Positions 51,913 through 59,747 of a DNA stretch of 64,000 nucleotides are shown piece by piece. Both the position numbers and the translations under genes were made by a program. The stretch covers positions 248,001-312,000 of the forward strand of contig CAWDDG010000008.1 in assembly GCA_963801065.1 (NCBI GenBank). Reading direction: 5' to 3'. Source of the DNA: CAWDDG01 sp963801065 (GTDB lineage: Bacteria > Actinomycetota > Actinomycetes > Jiangellales > Jiangellaceae). The notes below the pieces were generated by a model that worked only from the letters and a program-made list of their open reading frames with translations, was not told the origin of the DNA and ran no database searches. Each line of letters opens with the position of its first letter. The first letter of the stretch is position 1.

Positions 51913-52665
51913 GTGACCCCACCGGAGGGCTCGGACCGGCCGACCGAGAAACACCGCGGGCCAGTCACGCTGCGCCGTTCGCAGGTGGAGGTCAGCACGA
52001 CCGACCAACGGCTGCTGGACGGACCGGGTCCGGCGGACTGGGTGCACACCGACCCCTGGCGGGTCATGCGGATCCAGTCCGAGTTCGTCGAGGGGTTCGG
52101 GTCGCTGGCGGAGCTCGGTGCCGCCATCAGCGTGTTCGGCTCGGCTCGGATCCCTCGCGACGACCCGATGTACCGGACGGCTGTGCAGCTCGGCTCCGCC
52201 CTCGTGCGCGCCGGGTACGCGGTGATCACCGGTGGCGGCCCGGGGATCATGGAAGCCGCGAACAGGGGAGCGGTGGAGGCCGGTGGGGTATCCGTCGGAC
52301 TCGGCATCGAGCTTCCGTTCGAGCAGGGCCTGAACGAGTACGTCGACCTCGGCATCAACTTCCGCTACTTCTTCGCCCGCAAGACGATGTTCGTCAAGTA
52401 CGCGCAGGGGTTCGTGGTCTTCCCGGGCGGGTTCGGGACGCTCGACGAGCTGTTCGAGGCGCTGACACTGGTCCAGACCGGCAAGGTCACCCAGTTCCCG
52501 GTCGTGCTGATGGGCACGGCGTACTGGCGCGGGCTGCTGCAGTGGCTCCGCGACGTCGCGGCGGCGGAGAAGAAGATCGCCACGGCCGACCTGGAGCTGA
52601 TCTCGGTCACCGACGACGTCGACGAGGCGGTCGACGTGATCGTCCGCATCAGCGAGGACGCCTGA
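51913..52665 (+). CDS. LOG family (TIGR00730) phosphoribohydrolase-like protein
   Basis: A 250-residue Rossmann-fold LOG protein, often annotated lysine decarboxylase. Both family motifs are intact: VITGGGPGIMEAANRGAVEA and FPGGFGTLDELFEALTL. DQRLLDGPGPADWVHTDPWR is the actinobacterial N-terminal signature. LOG enzymes cleave nucleoside 5'-monophosphates such as cytokinin ribotides; the natural substrate here is unknown. It follows dapE closely but has its own likely promoter. Confidence 0.9.
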   Translation: MTPPEGSDRPTEKHRGPVTLRRSQVEVSTTDQRLLDGPGPADWVHTDPWRVMRIQSEFVEGFGSLAELGAAISVFGSARIPRDDPMYRTAVQLGSALVRAGYAVITGGGPGIMEAANRGAVEAGGVSVGLGIELPFEQGLNEYVDLGINFRYFFARKTMFVKYAQGFVVFPGGFGTLDELFEALTLVQTGKVTQFPVVLMGTAYWRGLLQWLRDVAAAEKKIATADLELISVTDDVDEAVDVIVRISEDA

Positions 52666-52759
52666 AGCATCTTCCCACTGGCAGCGGATCGGAGGACATT
52701 AGGGGGCCGGCGGGTCAATGCCGTGGATCGCCGCCGGAGGATCGACTGAGGATGGTGCG

Positions 52760-52993
52760 ATGGTCGCCACTACTTCCCGGTTCACCGACCGACCGGCTCC
52801 TTGCGGAGAGGTCCACGACGGTGAGGTCCAGGAGACCGAGGACGCACAGGGGCTGACGACCGAGGAGAGGCGGTACAGCTGCGGCTGTCAGTGGCTGCGC
52901 CAGGAATACCACGACGGCAGCGTCTACCACCGGATCGTTGATCACCACGGGAAGGTTCTGGAGGACCAGATCATCGGCGAGCACGGCGCTTGA
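52760..52993 (+). CDS. 77-residue Cys-containing protein upstream of frdA
   Basis: A small acidic protein whose C-terminal half reads RRYSCGCQWLRQEYHDGSVY then HRIVDHHGKVLEDQIIGEH. The CxC motif and His residues could bind metal, but no family function is known to me. Its TGA overlaps a TTG that is in frame with frdA, and the frdA ATG follows 8 bases later, so the two are probably cotranscribed. GAGG lies 8 bases before ATG 52760. Confidence 0.6.
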   Translation: MVATTSRFTDRPAPCGEVHDGEVQETEDAQGLTTEERRYSCGCQWLRQEYHDGSVYHRIVDHHGKVLEDQIIGEHGA

Positions 52994-53001
52994 GCAGACC
53001 G

Positions 53002-54741
53002 ATGACGGCGTCCCACGACATCGTGGTGGTCGGCGGGGGCGGGGCCGGCCTCAGAGCGGCAATTGCGGTGGCCGAGACCAACCCACAGCTCGACGTGGCG
53101 GTCGTGTCGAAGGTCTACCCGATGCGCAGCCACACCGTGTCTGCGGAGGGCGGGGCAGCCGGTGTCATCGCGCCGGACGACAGCTTGGACGAGCATGCGT
53201 ACGACACCGTGTCCGGCGGCGACTGGCTCTGCGACCAGGATGCCGTCGAGGCCTTCGTCCGGGAGGCGCAGGGCGAGCTGCTGCAGCTCGAGCACTGGGG
53301 CTGCCCGTGGAGCCGGCAGCCGGACGGACGCATAGCGGTCCGGGCATTCGGCGGGATGAAGAAGATGCGCACCTGGTTCGCCGCCGACAAGACCGGCTTC
53401 CACATGCTGCACACGCTGTTCCAGACCTCCCTGAAGTACGGCAGCGTCACCCGTTACGACGAGTGGTTCGTGACCCGGTTGCTCGTCGGTGACGGGAGAG
53501 TCCAAGGCGTCGTCGCGTTCGACCTGATGTCGGGCCGGATCGAGGCAGTCACGGCCAAGGCGGTGATCCTGTGCACGGGCGGGTGCGGCCGCGTCTTCCC
53601 GTTCACGACCAACGCCAACATCAAGAACGGTGACGGGATGGCGCTTGCCTTCCGCGCGGGAGCACCGCTGAAGGACATGGAGTTCGTCCAGTACCACCCC
53701 ACCGGCCTGCCGTTCACCGGCATCCTGATCACGGAGGCGGCGCGGGCCGAGGGTGGCTGGCTGGTCAACAAGGATGGCTACCGCTACTTGCAGGACTACG
53801 ACCTCGGCACACCCGAGCCGAGGCCCGTGATGCGCAGTATGGAGCTCGGCCCGCGCGACCGGCTCTCGCAGGCGTTCGTCCACGAGGTGGAGAAGGGCCG
53901 CACCGTGGACACGCCGTACGGGCCGGTCGTGCACCTCGACCTGCGCCATCTCGGCGCAGAGCTGATCGACGCGAAGCTGCCGTTCGTGCGGGAGCTGTGT
54001 CTCAAGTACGAGAACATCGACCCCGTGCACGAGATGGTCCCGGTTCGGCCGGTCGTGCACTACGCGATGGGCGGGATCCACACCGACACGAACGGCGCCA
54101 CCTCGCTCGACGGCCTCTATGCGGCAGGTGAGGTCGCGTGCGTCAGCATCAACGGGGCCAACCGGCTGGGTTCGAACTCACTGCCCGAGCTGCTTGTCTT
54201 CGGCGCTCGTGCCGGCCTTGCGGCCGCCGAGTACGCGTCGACTGCGCCCGAACCCGACCAGGCCATGAACGCCCAGGCCGACGACGAGCGGCACCGGCTG
54301 GAACACGACCTGTTCGAACGGCCGGAGGGCGGAGAACGGCTTGCCGACCTCCGGCAGGAGATGCACGCCACGATGGAGCAGGCCGCCGGGATCTACCGGA
54401 ACGGAGACGACCTGAGCAAAGCCGCCAGCACCCTGGCGGAGATCCGGGAGAGGCTCGGCTCGGCAGTCGTCGAGGACCACAGCCGGACGTTCAACACCGA
54501 GCGGACCGCAGTGCTCGAGCTGTCGTTCATGCTCGACGTGGCGGAGAGCATCGTCGCGTGCGCATTGCGGAGGGAGGAGTCCCGCGGTGCACACCAGCGC
54601 ACCGACTTCCCGGCTCGCGACGACGAACGGTTCCTCGCGCACTCGGTGGTGCATCGAGACGCCGACGGGACCTGTCGGGTCGAGTACCTGCCGGTGACGA
54701 TCACTCGCTGGCCACCGGGGGAGCGCGTCTACGGGAGGTAG
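53002..54741 (+). CDS. frdA: fumarate reductase/succinate dehydrogenase flavoprotein
   Basis: A 579-residue flavoprotein very close in layout to mycobacterial FrdA: MTASHDIVVVGGGGAGLRAA, flavin His in YPMRSHTVSAEGGAAGV, FVQYHPTGLPFTGILITEAA, VHYAMGGIHTDTNGATSLDG and the ending TRWPPGERVYGR. ATG 53002 is chosen because MTASHDIVV aligns with the known start; TTG 52990 adds four residues. The complex reduces fumarate with menaquinol or works as a succinate oxidase. It is distinct in sequence and subunit plan from the SdhCAB at 29706-33114. Confidence 0.92.
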   Translation: MTASHDIVVVGGGGAGLRAAIAVAETNPQLDVAVVSKVYPMRSHTVSAEGGAAGVIAPDDSLDEHAYDTVSGGDWLCDQDAVEAFVREAQGELLQLEHWGCPWSRQPDGRIAVRAFGGMKKMRTWFAADKTGFHMLHTLFQTSLKYGSVTRYDEWFVTRLLVGDGRVQGVVAFDLMSGRIEAVTAKAVILCTGGCGRVFPFTTNANIKNGDGMALAFRAGAPLKDMEFVQYHPTGLPFTGILITEAARAEGGWLVNKDGYRYLQDYDLGTPEPRPVMRSMELGPRDRLSQAFVHEVEKGRTVDTPYGPVVHLDLRHLGAELIDAKLPFVRELCLKYENIDPVHEMVPVRPVVHYAMGGIHTDTNGATSLDGLYAAGEVACVSINGANRLGSNSLPELLVFGARAGLAAAEYASTAPEPDQAMNAQADDERHRLEHDLFERPEGGERLADLRQEMHATMEQAAGIYRNGDDLSKAASTLAEIRERLGSAVVEDHSRTFNTERTAVLELSFMLDVAESIVACALRREESRGAHQRTDFPARDDERFLAHSVVHRDADGTCRVEYLPVTITRWPPGERVYGR

Positions 54742-54744
54742 CCG

Positions 54745-55488
54745 ATGACGGATCGCATCACGTTGCAGGTGGAGCGATACCGGCCCGACGAGGAGACCGA
54801 GCCGACCTGGCAGTCCTACGAGGTCCCATTGCGCGAGGACTGGTCGGTGCTGGACGGCCTGAACTACGTCAAGGATCATCTCGACGGCACGCTGTCCTAC
54901 CGCTGGTCGTGCCGGATGGGTATCTGCGGCAGCTGCGGCATGACGGTCGACGGAGACCCCACGCTGACCTGCGCCGAGCTCTTGACCGACCACTCGCCCG
55001 GCCCGGTGCAGGTCGGGCCGTTGCGCAACTTTCCCGTGATCCGCGATCTCGTGGTCGACGTCAGCGACTTCATGCGCAAGCTGGTGCGGGTCAAGCCCTG
55101 GATCGTCCGGGATGACGACCTGCCGGTGAGCGAGGGCGAGTACCTCCAGACGCCGGCTCAGATGGACGAGTACCAGCAGTACAGCATGTGCATCAACTGC
55201 ATGATCTGCTACGCGGCATGCCCGGTCTACGGGCTCGACGAGCAGTTCGTCGGGCCGGCGGCGATCGCGCTGGCGCAGCGCTACAACCTGGATTCGCGTG
55301 ACCAGGGAGCTCGCGATCGGCTCGACGTTCTCATCCATCCCGACGGGGTGTGGGGATGCACGTTCGTCGGCGAGTGCACCCGGGCCTGCCCGAAGGACGT
55401 CGACCCCGCCGGGGCCATCCAGCGCTACAAGCTGACCGCGGCGACGGAGTCGCTGAAGGCGTTCCTCTTGCCGAGGGGGGCGCGATGA
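54745..55488 (+). CDS. frdB: fumarate reductase iron-sulfur subunit
   Basis: A 247-residue iron-sulfur subunit, equal in length to mycobacterial FrdB. [2Fe-2S] ligands are in SCRMGICGSCGMTVDG plus LTCAELL, and the C-terminal clusters are bound by CINCMICYAACPVYG and CTFVGECTRACPKDVDP. It starts 3 bases after the frdA stop and its own stop overlaps the frdC start (ATGA). Confidence 0.94.
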   Translation: MTDRITLQVERYRPDEETEPTWQSYEVPLREDWSVLDGLNYVKDHLDGTLSYRWSCRMGICGSCGMTVDGDPTLTCAELLTDHSPGPVQVGPLRNFPVIRDLVVDVSDFMRKLVRVKPWIVRDDDLPVSEGEYLQTPAQMDEYQQYSMCINCMICYAACPVYGLDEQFVGPAAIALAQRYNLDSRDQGARDRLDVLIHPDGVWGCTFVGECTRACPKDVDPAGAIQRYKLTAATESLKAFLLPRGAR

Positions 55489-55892
55489 CGCAGGACATCG
55501 ACTACCGGCCCCGTCCGTACCGCCGGCAGGTTTCTCTGTTCTGGTGGTTGGAGCGCCGGTCGTATCTGCTCTTCATCCTGCGCGAGTTGAGCAGCCTCTT
55601 CGTCGCGTGGTTCGCCGTCTTCCTGCTGCTGCTGGTACGCGCCGTGAGCCAAGGACCCGAGGACTATGCGGGGTTCCTCGACTGGGCGGCCACGCCGTGG
55701 GTTCTGGTGATCAACGTGATCGCCCTGGTGTTCGTGCTGCTCCACGCCGTGACCTGGTTCGACCTGACGTCGCGGGCGACGGTCGTGCGGCGTCGTGGGC
55801 GGCGGCTACCCCGCTGGCAGATTGCCCTGGGCGGCTATGTGGCGTGGGCACTCGTCTCGGTGGTCGCGGCCTGGATCCTGGTGGGGGCGTAG
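55485..55892 (+). CDS. frdC: fumarate reductase membrane subunit C
   Basis: A 135-residue protein with three membrane helices. RPYRRQVSLFWWLERRSYLL is the typical FrdC N-terminus, and VFVLLHAVTWFDLTSRATVV contains the conserved His at the quinone side. With FrdD it anchors FrdAB; this type has no haem. ATG 55485 overlaps the frdB stop. Confidence 0.9.
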   Translation: MTQDIDYRPRPYRRQVSLFWWLERRSYLLFILRELSSLFVAWFAVFLLLLVRAVSQGPEDYAGFLDWAATPWVLVINVIALVFVLLHAVTWFDLTSRATVVRRRGRRLPRWQIALGGYVAWALVSVVAAWILVGA

Positions 55893-56246
55893 GTGCGCGC
55901 GCGTTCTGCTGAGCCAATCGTTTGGCTCCTCTTCAGCGCCGGTGGCGTCCTTGCCGCGCTCTTCGTGCCGATCCTGCTGTTCCTGTTCGGCCTCGCGTTC
56001 CCCCTGGAGTGGGTCTCACCGCCGGAGTACGGCCGCCTGCTCGACGTGCTCGGCCATCCGGTCGTGCGCATCGGCTTGTGGGCACTCGTCTTCCTCGCGC
56101 TGTTCCACTGGGCGCACCGGTTCCGCTATACGCTCTACGACGGACTGCAGCTCAGGCACCTGAACGTGCTCATCGCCGTGCTCTGCTACGGATCGGCGGT
56201 CGTCGGGTCCGCCGTCGCGATCTATCTGTTCTGGCAGATCCCCTGA
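55893..56246 (+). CDS. frdD: fumarate reductase membrane subunit D
   Basis: A 117-residue protein with three membrane helices. RSAEPIVWLLFSAGGVLAAL and the conserved RFRYTLYDGLQLRHL block identify FrdD. GTG 55893 follows the frdC stop with no gap. The four frd genes form one tight operon. Confidence 0.9.
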   Translation: MRARSAEPIVWLLFSAGGVLAALFVPILLFLFGLAFPLEWVSPPEYGRLLDVLGHPVVRIGLWALVFLALFHWAHRFRYTLYDGLQLRHLNVLIAVLCYGSAVVGSAVAIYLFWQIP

Positions 56247-56309
56247 CGTCGTGGGCCTTCGGGACCCGATGGCCTCGACTCTAGGCCGCCCTGCCGTACG
56301 ATTCCCGCC

Positions 56310-56645
56310 GTGGCCTACGACGAGGAGCTCGCGGACCGCATACGCGAACTGGTCGTCAGCGCATCCGATCTGACCGAGAAGAGGATGTTCGGCGGGCTCG
56401 CATTTCTCATTGGCGGCAACATGGCCGTGGCAGCAAGCGGCCAAGGTGGAGTCTTGGTTCGCGTAGACCCAGCGCAGTCAGACACCCTCGTCGCGACGAC
56501 GAACGCTCGGCTCATGGAAATGGGCGGGCGGCCGATGCAGGGATGGCTACGAGTCGACCCGGAAGACCTTCGCACCGAACGCCAGCTCGCCACATGGGTC
56601 GAACTCGGCACGACGTACGCCCGCTCGCTTCCGGCGAAGCGATAG
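56310..56645 (+). CDS. TfoX N-terminal domain protein
   Basis: A 111-residue protein with the TfoX-N domain: DEELADRIRELVVSASDLTE, KRMFGGLAFLIGGNMAVAAS and MEMGGRPMQGWLRVDPEDL. Stand-alone domains of this kind are common in actinobacteria and have no known link to competence. TACGAT (56297-56302) lies 7 bases before GTG 56310, so the transcript is likely leaderless. Confidence 0.85.
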   Translation: MAYDEELADRIRELVVSASDLTEKRMFGGLAFLIGGNMAVAASGQGGVLVRVDPAQSDTLVATTNARLMEMGGRPMQGWLRVDPEDLRTERQLATWVELGTTYARSLPAKR

Positions 56646-56707
56646 ATCGGCAGCAGCGCATTGGCACCTGCCCGGCCCGGCTGCTACTCGGCGAAACGTC
56701 TCGTATG

Positions 56708-57571
56708 TCACATCAGGCCGCGGCGGGGAGCCGTGGGCGGGCGGGTGCCGAGGATCGAGGCGACCATGTCGAGCACCTGCCTGGTCGCCGCGACGTCGTG
56801 GGCCCGGAACACCCGGGCGCCCAGCCAGGCCGACACGGCGGTGGCCGCAAGCGTGCCGGGCAGGCGGTCGTCGACGGCCAGGCCGAGGGTCTCGCCGACG
56901 GAGTCTTTGCGGGACAGGCTCACCAGGACCGGCCACCCCGCGGCGACTAGCTCGTCGAGACGCCTGGTGAGCTCCAGCGAGTGCCGGGTGTTCTTGCCGA
57001 AGTCGTGGGTGGGGTCGATCAGGATCCCGTCCCGGCGAACTCCCGCGGCTGAAGCCCGCTCGGCCAGAGCCGTCGTCTGGGCGATCACGTCGCCGACGAC
57101 GTCGTCGTAGGCGACCCGGTGCGGGTTGGTGCGCGGTTCCTGGCCGCCGGTATGGCTGCAGACGAGGCCGGCGCCCCACCGCGCCGCCACCGTGGCCACG
57201 TCAGGGTCCGCGGCGGCCCAGGTGTCGTTGACCAGATCCGCGCCCGCTTCGCACCCGGCATCGGCGACTCGTGCACGGTACGTGTCGACGCTGATGACGA
57301 GCGCCGGGTGCCGCCTTCGCACGGCGGCGACGAGGCCGGCCGTACGGTCGATCTCCTCGTCCTCGCTCACCGGTGGTCCGTGACCGGCCATGACGCCACC
57401 GATGTCGACGATGTCGGCACCTTCGGCGACGACCTCGTCGACCCGGGCGAGCGCGGCATCGAAGGTGAAGGTCGCGCCGTAGTCGTAGAACGAGTCCGGG
57501 GTCCGGTTGACGATCGCCATGACGGCGAACTCGCCGGGTCCGAAGACGCGGCTCCCGAGACGAAGCGGCAC
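56708..57571 (-). CDS. folP2: dihydropteroate synthase paralogue
   Basis: A 287-residue DHPS-fold protein. MAIVNRTPDSFYDYGATF, GADIVDIGGVMAGHGP and ISVDTYRARVADAGCEAGAD, then LVNDTWAA, fit the actinobacterial FolP2 group, whose DHPS activity is doubtful. It keeps the pterin-site Asp/Asn and the C-terminal IDPTHDFGKNTRHSLELTRR. GTG 57571 is chosen because GGAGG precedes it by 5 bases on the minus strand; GTG 57610 would add 13 residues without a ribosome site. The upstream neighbour is divergent. Confidence 0.88.
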   Translation of the reverse strand: MPLRLGSRVFGPGEFAVMAIVNRTPDSFYDYGATFTFDAALARVDEVVAEGADIVDIGGVMAGHGPPVSEDEEIDRTAGLVAAVRRRHPALVISVDTYRARVADAGCEAGADLVNDTWAAADPDVATVAARWGAGLVCSHTGGQEPRTNPHRVAYDDVVGDVIAQTTALAERASAAGVRRDGILIDPTHDFGKNTRHSLELTRRLDELVAAGWPVLVSLSRKDSVGETLGLAVDDRLPGTLAATAVSAWLGARVFRAHDVAATRQVLDMVASILGTRPPTAPRRGLM

Positions 57572-57642
57572 GCGACCCTCCGAAGGCGACGACGAGCCAT
57601 AGCGTGACACGATCGGCGGACCAGCACCGCAGGGAGGTTGCC

Positions 57643-57954
57643 GTGATCCTCGTGTTCGTCGTGGTGGCGGTGGTCGTCGTGTTCGCCGTGGCGGCGACCG
57701 CCGTCGGGCGCGGCGGTGGCCTGGAGGCGGCGGAGCCTGACCTCGTCTGGCCGTGGCTACCGGCGCAGCGGGTCTTCGCCGAGGACATCGACTCGCTGCG
57801 CTTCGCGGTCGGTTTCCGCGGGTACCGGATGGACCAGGTCGACGAGGTGCTGACCCGGCTGGGCAACGAGATCGCGGTCCGCGACGAGCGCATCGCCGAG
57901 CTGGAACAGCTCGTGGCCGAGCAACCACCTTCGCAGAGCAGCCCGCCCCGATGA
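57643..57954 (+). CDS. DivIVA-domain membrane protein
   Basis: A 103-residue protein. One N-terminal membrane helix (ILVFVVVAVVVVFAVAATAV) is followed by a short DivIVA-like motif (DIDSLRFAVGFRGYRMDQVD) and a coiled coil (EVLTRLGNEIAVRDERIAEL). Such proteins occur next to folP2 in many actinobacteria; a role near the pole or septum is inferred. GTG 57643 follows AGGGAGG. Its stop overlaps the next start. Confidence 0.82.
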   Translation: MILVFVVVAVVVVFAVAATAVGRGGGLEAAEPDLVWPWLPAQRVFAEDIDSLRFAVGFRGYRMDQVDEVLTRLGNEIAVRDERIAELEQLVAEQPPSQSSPPR

Positions 57955-58487
57955 CGGCCCATGTCCGCGTGGCGCGGGTCGTTGCGGCGCCGGCGGACCT
58001 GGTGTGGGCGGTCCTCACCGACTGGGAACGACAGGGGGACTGGATTCCGGCGACCCGGGTTCACGCGACGAACGCGGATGCGGTCGGCGGGCGGATCGAG
58101 GCCTGGACCGGTCTCGGGCCGGTCGGCTTCCTCGACACGATGGAGATCACGTTGTGGGATCCGCCTCGGCGTTGTGAGGTGCTCCACACCGGGCGACTGG
58201 TCAACGGACCCGGTGCGTTCGACGTCCAGCTGCTCGGCGCGGGGTGCCGCGTGGTCTGGGAGGAACACGTCGATCTGCCGTTCGGGGTGGCTGGCCGGGT
58301 CGGTTGGCTGGTCGTGCGGCCGTTCGCCCGGGCCGGCCTCGCGGCCGCCCTCCGCCGCCTCGACTCGGTCGTGGTCAGCTGGCCCGACGGGCGAAGCAGT
58401 CGGCGAGGTGGTCGTCGACGACGCCCGCGGCCTGCATGGTCGCGTAGGCAGTGGTCGGGCCGACGAAGACGAAACCACTGCGCTTGA
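57951..58487 (+). CDS. SRPBCC family lipid/ligand-binding protein
   Basis: A START/Bet v1-like fold: VARVVAAPADLVWAVLTDWE, RQGDWIPATRVHATNADAVG and RCEVLHTGRLVNGPGAFDVQ. The expected domain ends near residue 145 (AALRRLDSVVVSW). The last 30 or so residues (58385-58487) are Arg-rich and are read from the antisense of tagI, so the frame simply runs on to the next stop. The convergent genes overlap by 113 bases. ATG 57951 overlaps the previous stop (ATGA). Confidence 0.78.
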   Translation: MTAHVRVARVVAAPADLVWAVLTDWERQGDWIPATRVHATNADAVGGRIEAWTGLGPVGFLDTMEITLWDPPRRCEVLHTGRLVNGPGAFDVQLLGAGCRVVWEEHVDLPFGVAGRVGWLVVRPFARAGLAAALRRLDSVVVSWPDGRSSRRGGRRRRPRPAWSRRQWSGRRRRNHCA

Positions 58488-58962
58488 GGGCCTTCGCGAG
58501 TGCGACGGACTCGGGTGTGGTCGCCGGCAAATCGGCGAGCGTCGACGGAGCGGGCCGGGCGGGGGGTTCGTGCGCCCACACCAGCCGGTCGAGCGCGCCG
58601 TCGCCGTCGGTCGCGTGCAGCCGGACGAGAGCGCGCGCGTTGGTGACGGCCGCGGTGACCTTGGCCCGGTTGCGGACGATGCCGGAGTCGGCCAACAGGC
58701 GGGCGACGTCAGCGTCGTCGTAACGCGCGACCGTGTCCGGATCGAAGCCGGCGAAGGCGCGGCGGAAGCCGTCGCGCTTCCGCAGGATCGTCAGCCACGA
58801 CAGCCCCGACTGGAACGCCTCGAGCGTGAGCCGCTCGTACAGGCCGATGTCGTCATGGACCGGCCGGCCCCACTCCTCGTCGTGGTAGGAGAGATAATCC
58901 GGCGACCCCAGGGCCCACGGGCAGCGGAGCCGGCCGTCGGGCCCTGCGACGGTGCTGCTCAT
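58375..58962 (-). CDS. tag: DNA-3-methyladenine glycosylase I
   Basis: A 195-residue Tag (helix-hairpin-helix superfamily). CPWALGSPDYLSYHDEEWGR, FERLTLEAFQSGLSW-type sequence (LYERLTLEAFQSGLSWLTIL), NRAKVTAAVTNARAL and FVGPTTAYATMQAAGVVDDH are present, as are the zinc ligands C14 and the C-terminal H/C region. It excises 3-methyladenine from DNA. Its start overlaps the stop of the enoyl-CoA hydratase gene upstream by 4 bases. The 3' end overlaps the convergent SRPBCC gene. Confidence 0.93.
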   Translation of the reverse strand: MSSTVAGPDGRLRCPWALGSPDYLSYHDEEWGRPVHDDIGLYERLTLEAFQSGLSWLTILRKRDGFRRAFAGFDPDTVARYDDADVARLLADSGIVRNRAKVTAAVTNARALVRLHATDGDGALDRLVWAHEPPARPAPSTLADLPATTPESVALAKALKRSGFVFVGPTTAYATMQAAGVVDDHLADCFARRAS

Positions 58963-59747
58963 CGCGCGCGGAACTCGGCTGGCTGCTTCGCGAGGAACGC
59001 CGCCACGGCGCCCCGGTGGTCTTCCGTTCCGCCGGTGAACCGCATCAGCTCGGCCTCCTCGGCCAGCGACTCGGCCAGCTCATGGGTGGCCGAGAAGGCC
59101 AGCGCCCGTCGGATCGCCCCGTAGGCCAGCGTCGGGCCCGCGGCGAACTCGCGGGCCAGCTCGCCGGCCCGGTTCACCACGGTGTCCGCGGAAACGACCT
59201 CTGTGGCGAGGCCCAGGTCCAGCGCTTCGTCGGCTGAGACCGTCCGGGGCATCAGCAGGAGCTCCCTGGCCCGCGCCCACCCCACCAGCCGGGGCAGCGT
59301 CCAGGACGACCCGGAGTCGCAGGAGAGGCCGATGGCGGCGAACGCGAGGTTGAAACCGGCCGTGTCGGCCACGATCCGCAGGTCACAGGCGAATGCGAAG
59401 GCGGCCCCGGCCCCAGCTGCTACGCCGTTGACCGCGGCGATCACCGGTTTGCGCATCGTCGCGAGCGCGGCCGCGATCGGGTTGTAGTGCTGCTGAACCG
59501 TCGCGCCGAGGTCGCCGTCGCCGCCGGCCAGCGCGTCGGCGTGCTCCTTGAGGTCTTGGCCGACGCAGAACGCCCGACCCGCCCCTGTGAGCACGACGGC
59601 GCGGACGCCGGGATCGTCGGCGGCGTTCACCACGTGATCGCGCAGGGCGACCTTGGTCGCGGTGTCGAGGCTGTTCATCGCCTCGGGCCGGTTGAGGGTG
59701 ATGGTGGCGACGCCTGCGTCGGCGGCGTACAGAACCGGGGAAGTCAC
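58959..59747 (-). CDS. enoyl-CoA hydratase/isomerase (PaaG-like)
   Basis: A 262-residue crotonase. ITLNRPEAMNSLDTAT, VVLTGAGRAFCVGQDLKEHA with a DLKEH/Asp oxyanion pattern seen in PaaG-type isomerases, and VIAAVNGVAAGAGAAFAFAC are present. FAAIGLSCDSGSSWTLPRLV replaces the usual second Glu, again closer to 1,2-epoxyphenylacetyl-CoA isomerase. The start overlaps the paaX stop by 4 bases, so both come from one mRNA, which supports a role in phenylacetate-type aromatic degradation, though the other paa genes are absent here. Confidence 0.85.
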   Translation of the reverse strand: MTSPVLYAADAGVATITLNRPEAMNSLDTATKVALRDHVVNAADDPGVRAVVLTGAGRAFCVGQDLKEHADALAGGDGDLGATVQQHYNPIAAALATMRKPVIAAVNGVAAGAGAAFAFACDLRIVADTAGFNLAFAAIGLSCDSGSSWTLPRLVGWARARELLLMPRTVSADEALDLGLATEVVSADTVVNRAGELAREFAAGPTLAYGAIRRALAFSATHELAESLAEEAELMRFTGGTEDHRGAVAAFLAKQPAEFRAR

